64,000 nt of DNA from an uncultured Aquimarina sp. GTDB taxonomy: Bacteria; Bacteroidota; Bacteroidia; Flavobacteriales; Flavobacteriaceae. Position 1 is the first letter of the stretch; each line of letters starts with the position of its first letter. This document shows, one piece after another, positions 8,826 through 17,759 of the stretch. The stretch is taken from NCBI GenBank assembly GCA_947498815.1, contig CANMLU010000021.1, positions 1 to 64,000 of the forward strand, written 5' to 3'. The notes beneath the pieces are model-generated. The model had not been told where the DNA came from. It searched no databases and saw only the letters and a program-made list of their open reading frames with translations. The translations under genes and the position numbers were made by a program.

Positions 8826-10721
8826 TTAATCATTAATCCACTTCTTAAATAATTTCTTTTGTAGTTCGGATGCTTCTGGATCTTCTATAAAAATTACCCT
8901 TTCTACCGTAGGAGCGATTACTTTGGATTTTAAATCCAGAATTTCATTTTTCCGTTTAATTTTGAAATTAATTTCTTCTCCAATCTTCCATTTGTTAGAA
9001 TCGCCAAACAAATCATAGATATTTTCGAGTGCGTATGTCTTATCGTTAATACTAAGCAGGATATCTCCTCCTAATATTCCAAGATTTTCGAGGAAATTAT
9101 TATAAGTGATCCCTGGTATAAAAACCACTTCTTTGGATGCTTCTAAGCCTTTTACAAAGGGTTGTTGCTCAAATATGAAGTACGAAGAAGGGATGTTTTC
9201 TATTCCGTATTTGATTCCAACTTTTTTAAGGTAGTATTCATAATCAATAGGTGTGTTCTCGAGCACATGCTCCTTTAAAAATAGACTTACTTCGGGATAT
9301 GATACTTGTTTAATAGTTTTGATCAGTTCTTCATCATTAAATGGGGTATCGATACCATATGTGCTAGACAAATTTTTGACAAGGTCTAAAATTCCATAGG
9401 CACCATTACTTTTTTCTCGCATAATAATATCAAGACACATAGAGATTAAGGCGCCTTTTTCATAAACATTTCTGTAGTTTTCGTGATAAGGTTTTACTAA
9501 TATATTTTTACTCATTGTTGCAAAGGCCATTGTGTTATCAAACTTTTTGGATGCATCAATTTTGCCTATAATTCGATCAAAAAACTCTTCTTTTGTAATA
9601 AGCCCTTGCGTGATTTGAAATAACAAAGAGAAGTATTCAGTAGTGCCTTCATAGAGCCATAGATGTTTTGACATTTTTGGATTATTGTAATCAAAGTCGT
9701 GAATCTCTTTAGAATGTATTGTCAAAGGTGTTACAATATGAAAAAACTCATGAGAAACTACATCTGTGAGTGCTTCATCAAGTTTTTTTCTTGAGAGTGA
9801 TTCGGGTAGCACAACAACAGTTGAAGTATTGTGTTCTAGGGCACCAAACCCTTTTGCATCATCAGATTTCGAAGAAGAAAGATAAAGTAGGATACTATAC
9901 TTTTTTGTCGAGTTAATGTCTCCAAGAAAATTCTTTTGAGCTCGTATAACTCTTTCCATCTGAGGCATTATTTTGGCTGCTGTGTGAAATTTGCTGTTTG
10001 AATAGACACTCAATAATATTTCCATGTCATTAACCGTAAACGTAACTTTATCAATATTGGAATACATGATAGGGTTATCTACAACCTCTGCATATCTATT
10101 AAAAACAAAAAGGTCAGTATCACTAGCTAGTTTATTAATGATCTTTTTTGGCATCACTTCTTCCAACGAAGTCGAAGCGCTTAAAGCTGCGGGATGCTTA
10201 ATAAACACTTTATACTTGTTTTCTTTCATTCCATCAAAATAGCCAACAAAGGTGTACAGATTAAGGATGAAATTTTTATCTTTTAAGATGTTAGAACCGG
10301 TTGGAGAGAAGATATCATGACTATTTTCAGAGTCAAAAGTATCATTTACCCAGTATGTTATTTTTTGAAGTTGGTTGACATTATTTATTATCCAGCGATT
10401 ATCACCTTGTTTTTGGACCGGTAGAGTATTTCCTTGGTAGTCAAAAGCCTGGAAGCCCTCAATGTATTGACCATAATTATTATTCTGGTACGTGCCAGGA
10501 ACTATCTTAGGGATATAATAACTAATGGTGTCCGCTTCAATTGTATTGACACCAATTTCTACTTTAACTTTATCTTCTCTAACGTCTACAAGATCTATAG
10601 TAACAATAAAAGGTGCATTATTTGTATTGGTTTCGGATTGCGCAGCCTTACAACTCATAACTAAACTGAAAATAGTTATGACGGTTAGGACATCAAAAGT
10701 TGTTTTTAATATTCTTAGCAC
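8826..10721 (-). CDS. M61 family metallopeptidase with PDZ domain, predicted lipoprotein
   Basis: A 631-residue peptidase of the M61 (glycyl aminopeptidase) family. It starts at a GTG two bases after the HAD gene stop; this start yields a lipoprotein signal peptide (..ITIFSLVMSC). An N-terminal beta domain covers ~40-200. The catalytic zinc site is HEFFH with first His at residue 324, and the downstream glutamate lies in LWLYEGTTEYFSLL. A PDZ-like domain follows at ~530-600 (FLENLGILGGDILLSINDKTY). It probably trims peptides in the periplasm or at the surface. The 2-bp gap to the HAD phosphatase indicates coupling, though no functional link is evident. Confidence 0.9.
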   Translation of the reverse strand: MLRILKTTFDVLTVITIFSLVMSCKAAQSETNTNNAPFIVTIDLVDVREDKVKVEIGVNTIEADTISYYIPKIVPGTYQNNNYGQYIEGFQAFDYQGNTLPVQKQGDNRWIINNVNQLQKITYWVNDTFDSENSHDIFSPTGSNILKDKNFILNLYTFVGYFDGMKENKYKVFIKHPAALSASTSLEEVMPKKIINKLASDTDLFVFNRYAEVVDNPIMYSNIDKVTFTVNDMEILLSVYSNSKFHTAAKIMPQMERVIRAQKNFLGDINSTKKYSILLYLSSSKSDDAKGFGALEHNTSTVVVLPESLSRKKLDEALTDVVSHEFFHIVTPLTIHSKEIHDFDYNNPKMSKHLWLYEGTTEYFSLLFQITQGLITKEEFFDRIIGKIDASKKFDNTMAFATMSKNILVKPYHENYRNVYEKGALISMCLDIIMREKSNGAYGILDLVKNLSSTYGIDTPFNDEELIKTIKQVSYPEVSLFLKEHVLENTPIDYEYYLKKVGIKYGIENIPSSYFIFEQQPFVKGLEASKEVVFIPGITYNNFLENLGILGGDILLSINDKTYALENIYDLFGDSNKWKIGEEINFKIKRKNEILDLKSKVIAPTVERVIFIEDPEASELQKKLFKKWIND

Positions 10722-10723
10722 AG

Positions 10724-11530
10724 TTATTGGATATTATTCTTAATATATATAGCAACTCCATCTTCTTTTCCCGAAAGGGTAATTACATCAGCAATTTGCA
10801 AGGTTTCTGGTTTTGCATTGGCAACAGCAACTCCCGTTCCAACAGCTTTGAGCATAGCAATATCGTTATAATTATCGCCAAATGCTACTGCATTTGAAAT
10901 TGGTAGATGAAAATGTGAGTCAAGTAACGTTCTAATCGCCGTCAATTTTGAAATATTTTTATTAGCTACCTCAATATATGTAGGTTTAGAACGATATAAA
11001 TGCAAACGGTCATTGTAATTTTCTGCCAGAAATTTAAATGTTTGATCTATATCGACTGCATCGCCCATGCACATAATTTTATGTGCACCTTTATTATCTT
11101 TTCTCCATTCGTTGATTACACTTTGAGTAGATTTTACGATGGGTTCAACCTTGGTGTTACTTGCTTCTCTATTGGCCCAAAAATCCATTTCAGGTACAAA
11201 CCAATCATCATCATTATATAAACTAATATGAGTCTTCTGATCTGTATTGAAATTATGAAGTTTTTCTATAATATCTGTTGGTATGACTGTAGAATGTATG
11301 GGTTTTTGATCCACTAAAATTAAACCTCCATTATAACAGATCAAAGGTTGATCTGTAATTTCCAATTCCTCTTGCAAATGGACCATCGCACTAGGCATTC
11401 TTGAAGAGATTAAAACTACAGGTATGGTTTCCTTGATTCGTTTGATTTCTGAAATAGTTAATGCAGAAAGCTCTCTTTCATTGTTTAATAAGGTTCCGTC
11501 TATATCAGAGAATACTATATGATGAGGCAT
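10724..11530 (-). CDS. Cof-type HAD-IIB family hydrolase
   Basis: A 268-residue cytoplasmic phosphatase. Motif I is FSDIDGTLLN, with nucleophile Asp9 and acid/base Asp11. Motif II is VVLISSRM, the IIB cap fills the middle, and motifs III/IV are AFGDNYNDIAMLKAVGTGVAVANA with the metal-binding aspartates. This is the Cof/YidA subgroup that dephosphorylates sugar phosphates or cofactors such as flavin and pyridoxal phosphate; the substrate cannot be told from sequence. It is just upstream of the M61 peptidase on the same strand. Confidence 0.92.
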   Translation of the reverse strand: MPHHIVFSDIDGTLLNNERELSALTISEIKRIKETIPVVLISSRMPSAMVHLQEELEITDQPLICYNGGLILVDQKPIHSTVIPTDIIEKLHNFNTDQKTHISLYNDDDWFVPEMDFWANREASNTKVEPIVKSTQSVINEWRKDNKGAHKIMCMGDAVDIDQTFKFLAENYNDRLHLYRSKPTYIEVANKNISKLTAIRTLLDSHFHLPISNAVAFGDNYNDIAMLKAVGTGVAVANAKPETLQIADVITLSGKEDGVAIYIKNNIQ

Positions 11531-11570
11531 TATTTATTCTTGGGTTTGAAGTGTATCGTTATTTATATAA

Positions 11571-12491
11571 TTATTGGGTTGCAAAGTTAGCAATACTGTC
11601 GAGAACTTCGGGCATGATTTTTCTCCATGCCTCGTTGTAGGATTTGTGATTTTCTAATCGATCTCCTTTTATTTCTTTTAAGATATGATTCATGTTTTGA
11701 ATGATTAGATATTCGGCATGGGGAGCAGCTTCTTTTAGTTTTTCTGCTTGTGATAATGCGACTTGTATATCTTTATTTCCATGAATGATGAGTATCGGTA
11801 TTTCTAATTCGGAAATTTCTTGAGAAGGATCATATTTTATCCATGATCTCATAAAAGGCTGCAAATTATATCTAAAAATAGATTCCAAGGCAGGATCATA
11901 GCCTGTAGCTCTACCATTTTCTTTTAATTGTTTAAAAGCTGTGGCAGCACTTTTATCCAGGCCAGGTGCTTGTTGAGCAATTTGTTCGATAATTACCTGG
12001 TCAAGTGGTTGCCCATTTCCAGCAATTGAAATAAAGCCATTGACATTAGTTTTTGAAGCGAGCATACCAATCAAAGAACCCTGACCGTGACCAGCAATAA
12101 TAATTTTAGAATAATTTTTATTAAAATATTCAACCACAGATTTGGCATCTTCGATGAAATGATCCAAAGAAATCTCGTGTTCCTTGATCCCTAAACCATC
12201 CATTCTAAAAAGCCTTTTATCATAGCGATAGGATGCTATTTCCAAACGGGCTAATTCATGTGATATGTGCTTAAATGTGTCATTTTTGGACATTCGATCA
12301 TTACCATCTCTATTGATAGCGCCGGCATCCATAATAAAAATAATCAAAGGTACTTCTTTGTCTGAGTATGGTGTTACTAGTGTGCCTTCGACATATTTAT
12401 TTATCTTCACCACTGCAGAGTTATACTCTTTTTCTTGAGCAAAGCTTATGGAAATAACAATAATTAAAAATACAGAAAGCTTAAATTTCAT
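11571..12491 (-). CDS. Secreted alpha/beta hydrolase
   Basis: A 306-residue alpha/beta-hydrolase with a signal peptide (MKFKLSVFLIIVISISFAQ), so it acts in the periplasm or outside. The nucleophile elbow is AGHGQGS, the acid is the Asp of HGNKDIQV, and the base is the His of NMNHILK. An early strand plus oxyanion loop is PLIIFIMDAGAINRDG. The family includes esterases and dienelactone-hydrolase-like enzymes; the substrate is unknown. The gene is 40 bp upstream of the HAD gene on the same strand and opposes the S1/P1 nuclease gene across a 193-bp gap. Confidence 0.88.
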   Translation of the reverse strand: MKFKLSVFLIIVISISFAQEKEYNSAVVKINKYVEGTLVTPYSDKEVPLIIFIMDAGAINRDGNDRMSKNDTFKHISHELARLEIASYRYDKRLFRMDGLGIKEHEISLDHFIEDAKSVVEYFNKNYSKIIIAGHGQGSLIGMLASKTNVNGFISIAGNGQPLDQVIIEQIAQQAPGLDKSAATAFKQLKENGRATGYDPALESIFRYNLQPFMRSWIKYDPSQEISELEIPILIIHGNKDIQVALSQAEKLKEAAPHAEYLIIQNMNHILKEIKGDRLENHKSYNEAWRKIMPEVLDSIANFATQ

Positions 12492-12659
12492 AGCTATATA
12501 TATTATGTTGTAGGTACATTGAAAACGGTAGATTACTCATCATATTTTGATTTTTGGGGAACAATATTCATAACTTATTAGCTACCTAGAAACTTAGGTG
12601 ATTTTGATAAATACTTGCAATTACTGAAATATTTAACGAATCACTAACATACCCTTTTT

Positions 12660-12667
12660 TATCTTTG
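12660..12667 (+). promoter_or_regulatory. Bacteroidota -7 element upstream of the S1/P1 nuclease gene
   Basis: TATCTTTG matches TAnnTTTG and is 17 bp before the ATG at 12685. A clear -33 TTG at the standard spacing is not seen. Confidence 0.5.
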
Positions 12668-12684
12668 CTTCAAAATTTAAAATA

Positions 12685-13467
12685 ATGAATCTTTATTATA
12701 AACTAGTTCTGTTACTTTCATTGATTTCTATTCAAGGTTTTTCTTCAGAATATGATTGGGGCAAAACTGGCCATAGAGCTACGGGACAAATAGCAGATAA
12801 TCATCTTAGTAAAAAAGCTAAGAAAAATATTACTCAACTTCTTAATGGAGAAGGACTAGCTTTTGTATCGACTTATGCTGATGAAATCAAAAGTGACGAG
12901 AATTACAGAAAATATGGTCCGTGGCATTATGTTAATTTTCCTTTTGATAAAAAATATGGAGAAGAAACCCCAAGTGAGAATGGAGATTTAATAAAAGGAA
13001 TAACTCAATGTATTAATGTTCTTAAAGATGAAAAATCTACAAATGAGGATAAAGTATTTTATCTTAAAATGTTGGTTCATTTTATAGGAGACCTTCACCA
13101 ACCGTTACATGTAGGAAGGGGAGAGGACAAAGGAGGAAATGATATTCAGGTACGATGGTTTAAAGATGGTTCCAATCTTCATAGAGTATGGGATAGCGAG
13201 ATGATCGATTATTATGGTATGAGTTATAGTGAATTGGCGATGAACACCACTCAATTAAGCAAATTGCAAATCGACGCTATTAAAACAGGTACCGTTTTGG
13301 ACTGGGTTTATGAATCACAAGCTTTAGCAAAAAAAGTATATACATCGGCAAATGTTGGAGAAAAATTAGGGTACAAATATATGTATTACAATTTTCCAAT
13401 CTTAAGGTCTCAATTACAAAAAGGAGGAATACGATTGGCCAAAATACTCAATGAAATTTTTGGATAA
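12685..13467 (+). CDS. S1/P1 family nuclease
   Basis: A 260-residue secreted zinc-dependent nuclease that cuts single-stranded DNA and RNA to 5'-mononucleotides. After the signal peptide (MNLYYKLVLLLSLISIQGFSS) the mature protein begins near YDWGKTGHRATGQIA, where the conserved Trp and His supply zinc ligands. Further ligands are seen in VSTYADEIKSD, PWHYVNFPF, HFIGDLHQPLHVGRGEDKGGND (broken by the usual spacing) and NLHRVWDSEMID. The length is normal for bacterial members. It stands alone with its own promoter element and converges on the AraC regulator. A nutrient-scavenging role is likely. Confidence 0.93.
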   Translation: MNLYYKLVLLLSLISIQGFSSEYDWGKTGHRATGQIADNHLSKKAKKNITQLLNGEGLAFVSTYADEIKSDENYRKYGPWHYVNFPFDKKYGEETPSENGDLIKGITQCINVLKDEKSTNEDKVFYLKMLVHFIGDLHQPLHVGRGEDKGGNDIQVRWFKDGSNLHRVWDSEMIDYYGMSYSELAMNTTQLSKLQIDAIKTGTVLDWVYESQALAKKVYTSANVGEKLGYKYMYYNFPILRSQLQKGGIRLAKILNEIFG

Positions 13468-13489
13468 TTATAAAAGTTACTGAAAATAC

Positions 13490-14350
13490 TTAATTGCTCA
13501 GAGCCAATTCTTTTCGGTACTGTTTGGGCGACATTGAGAAGTGCTTTTTAAAGGTTTTGGTAAGATGACTCTCATCGGTATAGCCCAGTTGATAAGCAAT
13601 CTCTGCGATAGTAAATTCGGTGTGCTGTAGTCGATATTCAACCAACTTCATTTTATACTTTGTAACATATTGATGTATAGACTCGCCTGTTTTTCTTTTA
13701 AAATAAGTACTGATCGAGCTTTGAGACATATTAAATTTACTAGCCAAAAAATTTATTTTGGTAAGATCATTGTCATAAACATTCTGTCGAATATGACTTA
13801 AGATTTGATCAATTTTGGTGTGATTTACAAGAATCTCTTTATGATCAGAGTTGTATTTCTCAGAGATATTACGAACAATTATACTCAAAATAGTACTAAT
13901 TGCATTAGAAATGATTTCCTGGAAATAAATCTTTTCATTCTTGAATTCCTCCAATACAACGTTATGAATATCCCAAATAATACTTCGATCATCTTCATGA
14001 GAAATTACATCCCCTGGAATGATATTGGGATGATGTAATAATTGTTCAATACGTTGTAACCAAAATTTCCTATCGGGTAAGTTCACTTTACTAGAAAATA
14101 AAAGCTCGGTAAATTTAAAATAAGTGAATGTAGAATATTTTTCAATCTCAAAGTGATGTGTATCCTCTGGAGCTAAAAGAAAAATGTCATTTTCCTTATA
14201 CGGAAATCGAACATTATTAATCGTGTGAAACCCATTACCTTTTTCTACAAAGATGATTTCAAAATAATTATGATTATGCGGCTCCGCTTCCCATTCATCA
14301 ATAGAATATTGATCCACAACAAAAGTTTCGTGCAAGGTGTAACGGTTCAT
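13490..14350 (-). CDS. AraC family transcriptional regulator
   Basis: A 286-residue regulator. The ATG at 14350 is preferred over the TTG two codons upstream. The N-terminal half is a cupin-like effector domain (EAEPHNHNYFEIIFVEKGNGFHTINN; APEDTHHFEI). The C-terminal ~100 residues hold two helix-turn-helix motifs (INFLASKFNMSQSSISTYFKRKTGESIHQYV and FTIAEIAYQLGYTDESHLTKTFKKHFSMSPKQYR, each read in parts), the AraC/XylS signature. It is transcribed divergently from the DoxX-like gene at 14557 across a ~200-bp gap, so it may control that gene; the ligand is unknown. A CAAAAATA box at 14378-14385 reads as a -7 element on the minus strand. Confidence 0.9.
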   Translation of the reverse strand: MNRYTLHETFVVDQYSIDEWEAEPHNHNYFEIIFVEKGNGFHTINNVRFPYKENDIFLLAPEDTHHFEIEKYSTFTYFKFTELLFSSKVNLPDRKFWLQRIEQLLHHPNIIPGDVISHEDDRSIIWDIHNVVLEEFKNEKIYFQEIISNAISTILSIIVRNISEKYNSDHKEILVNHTKIDQILSHIRQNVYDNDLTKINFLASKFNMSQSSISTYFKRKTGESIHQYVTKYKMKLVEYRLQHTEFTIAEIAYQLGYTDESHLTKTFKKHFSMSPKQYRKELALSN

Positions 14351-14556
14351 AAACAATTTTTTAACATTTTAAAGTTACAAAAATAAAATCAATAAAAAAT
14401 GAATTGTTTTTTACATGTATATTTCAACGATAACGTTTGAATATGTTGATAGCCAATATTTTATGATTTTTGAATACAAGTTATCTGTTGATTTGTACAA
14501 GGATAATTATATTTTGAAAATTTAAATTTGTGAAATTTATTTAATAACGCTTTCAC

Positions 14557-14973
14557 ATGAAATTTAAAACTAATCTATACGTCATCACGAGGGTAACTTT
14601 TGGAATGCTATTGGTACTTTACAGTGTTTATAATGTTATTAAATATTCTGGATTCTTGGAAAGATTGGATAAGTATTTCAGCACTGCTACTATATTTGAT
14701 ATTGCTGCTGTCGAGGCTTTGGCACCTTTGGTTCCTTTTGAAGAATTTTTGATTGGATTTTTTCTTGTCATGGGATTGTTTACTAGAAAAATTTTAATCG
14801 CCGCCACAATATTGTTTGGCTTTTTTACTATCTTTCTATTTGATGCAGGGCATATCTACTGCGCTTTACTACATTCGATTCTATTAATTGTATCCATAAT
14901 ATTATTGAAAAAAAATAATTATGATATGGACTCTTTGAATTACTCAAGGGATTCTTATCAGGTAATTCAATAA
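14557..14973 (+). CDS. DoxX-like small membrane protein
   Basis: A 138-residue protein with four hydrophobic segments (ITRVTFGMLLVLYSVYNVI, FLIGFFLVMGLF, IAATILFGFFTIFLF, LLHSILLIVSIILL), the size and topology of the DoxX/MauE superfamily. Members are often tied to redox or thiol chemistry at the inner membrane, but no specific function can be assigned. The loop AGHIYCALLHS contains a Cys and two His. It diverges from the AraC regulator, and its last 7 bp overlap the convergent AlkB gene. Confidence 0.72.
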   Translation: MKFKTNLYVITRVTFGMLLVLYSVYNVIKYSGFLERLDKYFSTATIFDIAAVEALAPLVPFEEFLIGFFLVMGLFTRKILIAATILFGFFTIFLFDAGHIYCALLHSILLIVSIILLKKNNYDMDSLNYSRDSYQVIQ

Positions 14974-15578
14974 ATTACTCTATACGTAATATTAATTCTA
15001 GGCTCAATGATTCTTTTTGTTTTTGGGATTTGATGCATCCAACATTCTTGAGTTTTTCCTTTCATGATTAGAAGACTTCCATGTTCTAGTAAGATTTTCT
15101 GTTTTAGATTTTTATCGGTTTTATGTTTTAAATGAAACCACCTTTCGTGCCCCAGGCTTATAGAGGCGATAGTAGGATTTTTACCTAGTTCTTTTTCATC
15201 ATCTGCATGCCAACCATTACTATCCTGTCCATTTCTATACAGATTAAGAAGACAGCTTGTAAAAACCGTATCACATATTTTCTCTATTTCACTTTTTATA
15301 TATGCTAATTCTTTAGTAAAAAGAAGCGGTTTCATTGTGATATTAGAGTACGTATAAGGCTTATTATTATCCGCATACAAAGCAGTAAGCCGAGGTTGTA
15401 GGTGCGTCTTTCCAAAAAGTTTAATGGTGTCTTGTCTCCATTGAATTGAATCTAATAAAACCTTGAATAGTCGTTCTGAAGTAGTATAGTCAAAAAACTT
15501 TGGATAATAGATAATATCTGCATCTGGGATATCTAGCTGAATAGGTTCTTTTTGTTTGTCAAATAAATTGAAACTCAT
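14967..15578 (-). CDS. AlkB family alpha-ketoglutarate-dependent dioxygenase
   Basis: A 203-residue Fe(II)/2-oxoglutarate oxygenase of the AlkB superfamily, which removes alkyl lesions from DNA or RNA bases by oxidative demethylation. The ATG at 15578 is chosen over the upstream TTG. Iron ligands are His124 and Asp126 in NGWHADDE and His182 in WMHQIPK. The 2-oxoglutarate-binding arginine lies in RINITYR. The nucleotide-recognition part is QPRLTALYAD. The sequence resembles the ALKBH2/3-like subgroup common in flavobacteria. It is the last gene of a three-gene minus-strand operon with a DoxX-like and a hypothetical gene. Confidence 0.92.
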   Translation of the reverse strand: MSFNLFDKQKEPIQLDIPDADIIYYPKFFDYTTSERLFKVLLDSIQWRQDTIKLFGKTHLQPRLTALYADNNKPYTYSNITMKPLLFTKELAYIKSEIEKICDTVFTSCLLNLYRNGQDSNGWHADDEKELGKNPTIASISLGHERWFHLKHKTDKNLKQKILLEHGSLLIMKGKTQECWMHQIPKTKRIIEPRINITYRVIY

Positions 15579-15584
15579 CAAAGT

Positions 15585-15932
15585 CTATATATATTGATAG
15601 GCCCAATAAATGATTCCGAATTGAAGCAGCAGCCTCAAAACAAGAATTGATTTAGGAAGATTAAGGCCAGCTTTTTTGTTGATAAGCATATGAATATGTA
15701 CAGGAAAAAATAAAATGAGCATAATTAGTATTGCCCATGTTGCAATTGTTTTGGTTTGCGTAAATAATACTCCAACTCCAGCTAATATCTCGAAAACACC
15801 ACTTAAGTAGACCAATGCCTTGCGATAAGGAAGATACAATGGCATTATTCTCATAAAAGCTTTTGGGCGTATCCAATGAAAAACCCCGGCAACAATAAAT
15901 ATAAAAGATAGAATATATAAATGCCAACTCAT
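15585..15932 (-). CDS. DoxX family membrane protein
   Basis: A 115-residue protein with four membrane helices (LYILSFIFIVAGVFHWI, ALVYLSGVFEILAGVGVLF, IATWAILIMLILFFPVHIHML, LVLRLLLQFGIIYWAY). The start HWIRPKAFMRIMPLYLPY and the ending are typical of DoxX-type proteins of Bacteroidota. The ATG at 15932 is preferred to the preceding TTG; it overlaps the upstream stop by one base (TGATG), so translation is coupled. It lies between the hypothetical gene and alkB. Substrate and role unknown. Confidence 0.83.
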   Translation of the reverse strand: MSWHLYILSFIFIVAGVFHWIRPKAFMRIMPLYLPYRKALVYLSGVFEILAGVGVLFTQTKTIATWAILIMLILFFPVHIHMLINKKAGLNLPKSILVLRLLLQFGIIYWAYQYI

Positions 15933-16393
15933 CAAACACCAGTAGTTTTTTCTTTTCCGGCACTACTTAAGGCAAAATCTTTTTTTCGCGACATATTCTT
16001 AATAAAGCTTACTTTTCTAAAACGTAATGCAGACCAATCATCATCTATAGATACTTGTCGAACAGGTTCTAGATTGTAATCACCAAGCACACCCCAACCA
16101 TTGTCTCTATTAATTTCGGTAGTGTATTTTTTTGAACTCTTTTTTGGATAGGCAAACCAAAGTATCGCATCTCCAACAAGTTTTGGGTAAATCGTCTCAA
16201 TACGATTTTCAATTTGTTTTTTTTGAGTAACAAATACAATTGCAAAGTCAACCTCTGATACTTGAATTAAAGATTCTTTGACAATAATGTCTTTAAGACA
16301 ATTCAGTTCTTCACAAAATCCTTCGGGTTCATTAAGAATTAATATTTCATCCAATGAAGGCGGTAACTGTAATTTTTTAAATAGAGGAGTCAT
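15932..16393 (-). CDS. Hypothetical cytoplasmic protein (DUF3052-like)
   Basis: A 153-residue soluble protein with no signal peptide or membrane segment. The central part (AIVFVTQKKQIENRIETIYPKL then GDAILWFAYPKKSSKKYTTEINRD) and the following WSALRFRKVSFIK pattern resemble a family of small bacterial proteins of the DUF3052/COG3801 kind; this match is from memory and uncertain. The ending KTTGV is poorly structured. It is the first gene of the operon with the DoxX-like and AlkB genes (1-bp stop/start overlap). Function unknown. Confidence 0.7.
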   Translation of the reverse strand: MTPLFKKLQLPPSLDEILILNEPEGFCEELNCLKDIIVKESLIQVSEVDFAIVFVTQKKQIENRIETIYPKLVGDAILWFAYPKKSSKKYTTEINRDNGWGVLGDYNLEPVRQVSIDDDWSALRFRKVSFIKNMSRKKDFALSSAGKEKTTGV

Positions 16394-16637
16394 GAGAATG
16401 AATTTTAGAAAAAATGTGCTTCTTAAAGATACGAAAAAAGGGGGTGATTTGGGATAAATTAACAGTGAACTTTCAACAAGACAAAAATTTAGAATAGTAA
16501 TTGAAATAAAAGAGTCAAGAGTTACTTGGTTTAATATGAGGTGTTTATTGTTTTATTGAAAAAAGAAATCTTTCGGATGATATACAATATAGTGCTGATT
16601 TTTTTAGTTTGATTAGTTCAACTTAAATATATTAATT

Positions 16638-17699
16638 ATGAAAAAATCATTCAAAAGCATTGCATTTAGTGCTTTAGCATTGTCAATGTGTGCTATGTTC
16701 ATTTCATGTGAGAATGAACAATCAGACATCTCTCAGGATAACAACCTGATTGAATCTGAAAAAGGTTTTACAGAAGAACAGGCTTTTCCTGATAGAACAG
16801 GAGAAGTTGTAACTATTAAACTTAATGGGCAATCTACTACGGTAGATAAAATTGATGGCCAGTACATTTTTGGAGGAGATATGATTGTTACTCCGGACGT
16901 ACCAGGACAAAAAAGTACTGGGCGAACACGTGGTCGTTGGCCAAATAACACAGTATATTATGAAATAGAAAGTAGCTTACCGAATAAAGCAAGAGTTACT
17001 AATGCTATTGCAGAGTGGGAGGCTAAAACTGCACTTAGGTTTGTGAGAAGAACAAATCAATCTGCTTATGTTTATTTTAGAAGAGGTAGTGGTTGTTCAT
17101 CTTCTGTTGGAAGAACAGGAAGAAGACAAAATATTAATCTTGCCAACGGATGTTCTACTGGAAATACAATTCATGAGATTGGACATGCCGTAGGATTGTG
17201 GCATGAACAAAGTAGAAAAGATAGAGATCAATACATTACGATTAATTTTGGAAATATACAGTCTAATGCAAGATTTAACTTTCAGACCTATGACCAACAG
17301 GGAGCCGATGGAGATGAATATACAAATGCTTTAGACTTTAATTCTATTATGTTATACGGATCTTTTGCATTTTCTGCAAATGGGCAACCTACGATAGTGA
17401 AAAAAAATGGATCTACTTTTAGCGGACAAAGAAGAGCATTATCGTCTGGAGATATCGCAGGGATCAATATTATGTACCCTGGCGACGGTGGCGGTGGAAA
17501 TGACATTTGCGAAGGTGTCGCTCCATGGTCAAGTTCACAATCATATCAAGAAGGTGATTTGGTAACTTATCAAGGGTTTTTATATAGAAAAAGATCTGGT
17601 AGGGGATGGGATCGTCTTGGAGCTTGCGGATCCTCTCGAGATTCAGGAAAATCATCAAACCAAAACATATCTGATTTAAATGATGTATCTAAAGACTAA
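16638..17699 (+). CDS. M12A (astacin) family metalloprotease, predicted lipoprotein
   Basis: A 353-residue zinc protease related to flavastacin. The signal peptide ends in a lipobox (SMCAMFISC, Cys24), suggesting a lipid anchor. After a ~70-residue pro-region the catalytic domain starts near RWPNNTVYYEIESSLP. The zinc site is HEIGHAVGLWHEQSRKDRD (first His at residue 179), the astacin signature. The Met-turn is SIMLYGSFAF, with the downstream zinc-bound Tyr position plausible. A C-terminal module of ~40 residues (APWSSSQSYQEGDLVTYQG, then FLYRKRSGRGWDRLGACG) resembles a chitin-binding type 3 (CBM5/12-like) domain. A strong terminator follows. The protein probably degrades external protein substrates. 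Confidence 0.92.
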   Translation: MKKSFKSIAFSALALSMCAMFISCENEQSDISQDNNLIESEKGFTEEQAFPDRTGEVVTIKLNGQSTTVDKIDGQYIFGGDMIVTPDVPGQKSTGRTRGRWPNNTVYYEIESSLPNKARVTNAIAEWEAKTALRFVRRTNQSAYVYFRRGSGCSSSVGRTGRRQNINLANGCSTGNTIHEIGHAVGLWHEQSRKDRDQYITINFGNIQSNARFNFQTYDQQGADGDEYTNALDFNSIMLYGSFAFSANGQPTIVKKNGSTFSGQRRALSSGDIAGINIMYPGDGGGGNDICEGVAPWSSSQSYQEGDLVTYQGFLYRKRSGRGWDRLGACGSSRDSGKSSNQNISDLNDVSKD

Positions 17700-17721
17700 T
17701 TTTTGATACTATCTTAATATT

Positions 17722-17755
17722 AAATCCCTCCAACATAAATTGGAGGGATTTTTTT
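17722..17755. terminator. Terminator after the astacin gene
   Basis: 12-bp perfect stem AAATCCCTCCAA / TTGGAGGGATTT, 6-nt loop, then T-run. It lies between convergent genes and can serve both. Confidence 0.9.
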
Positions 17756-17759
17756 ATGT

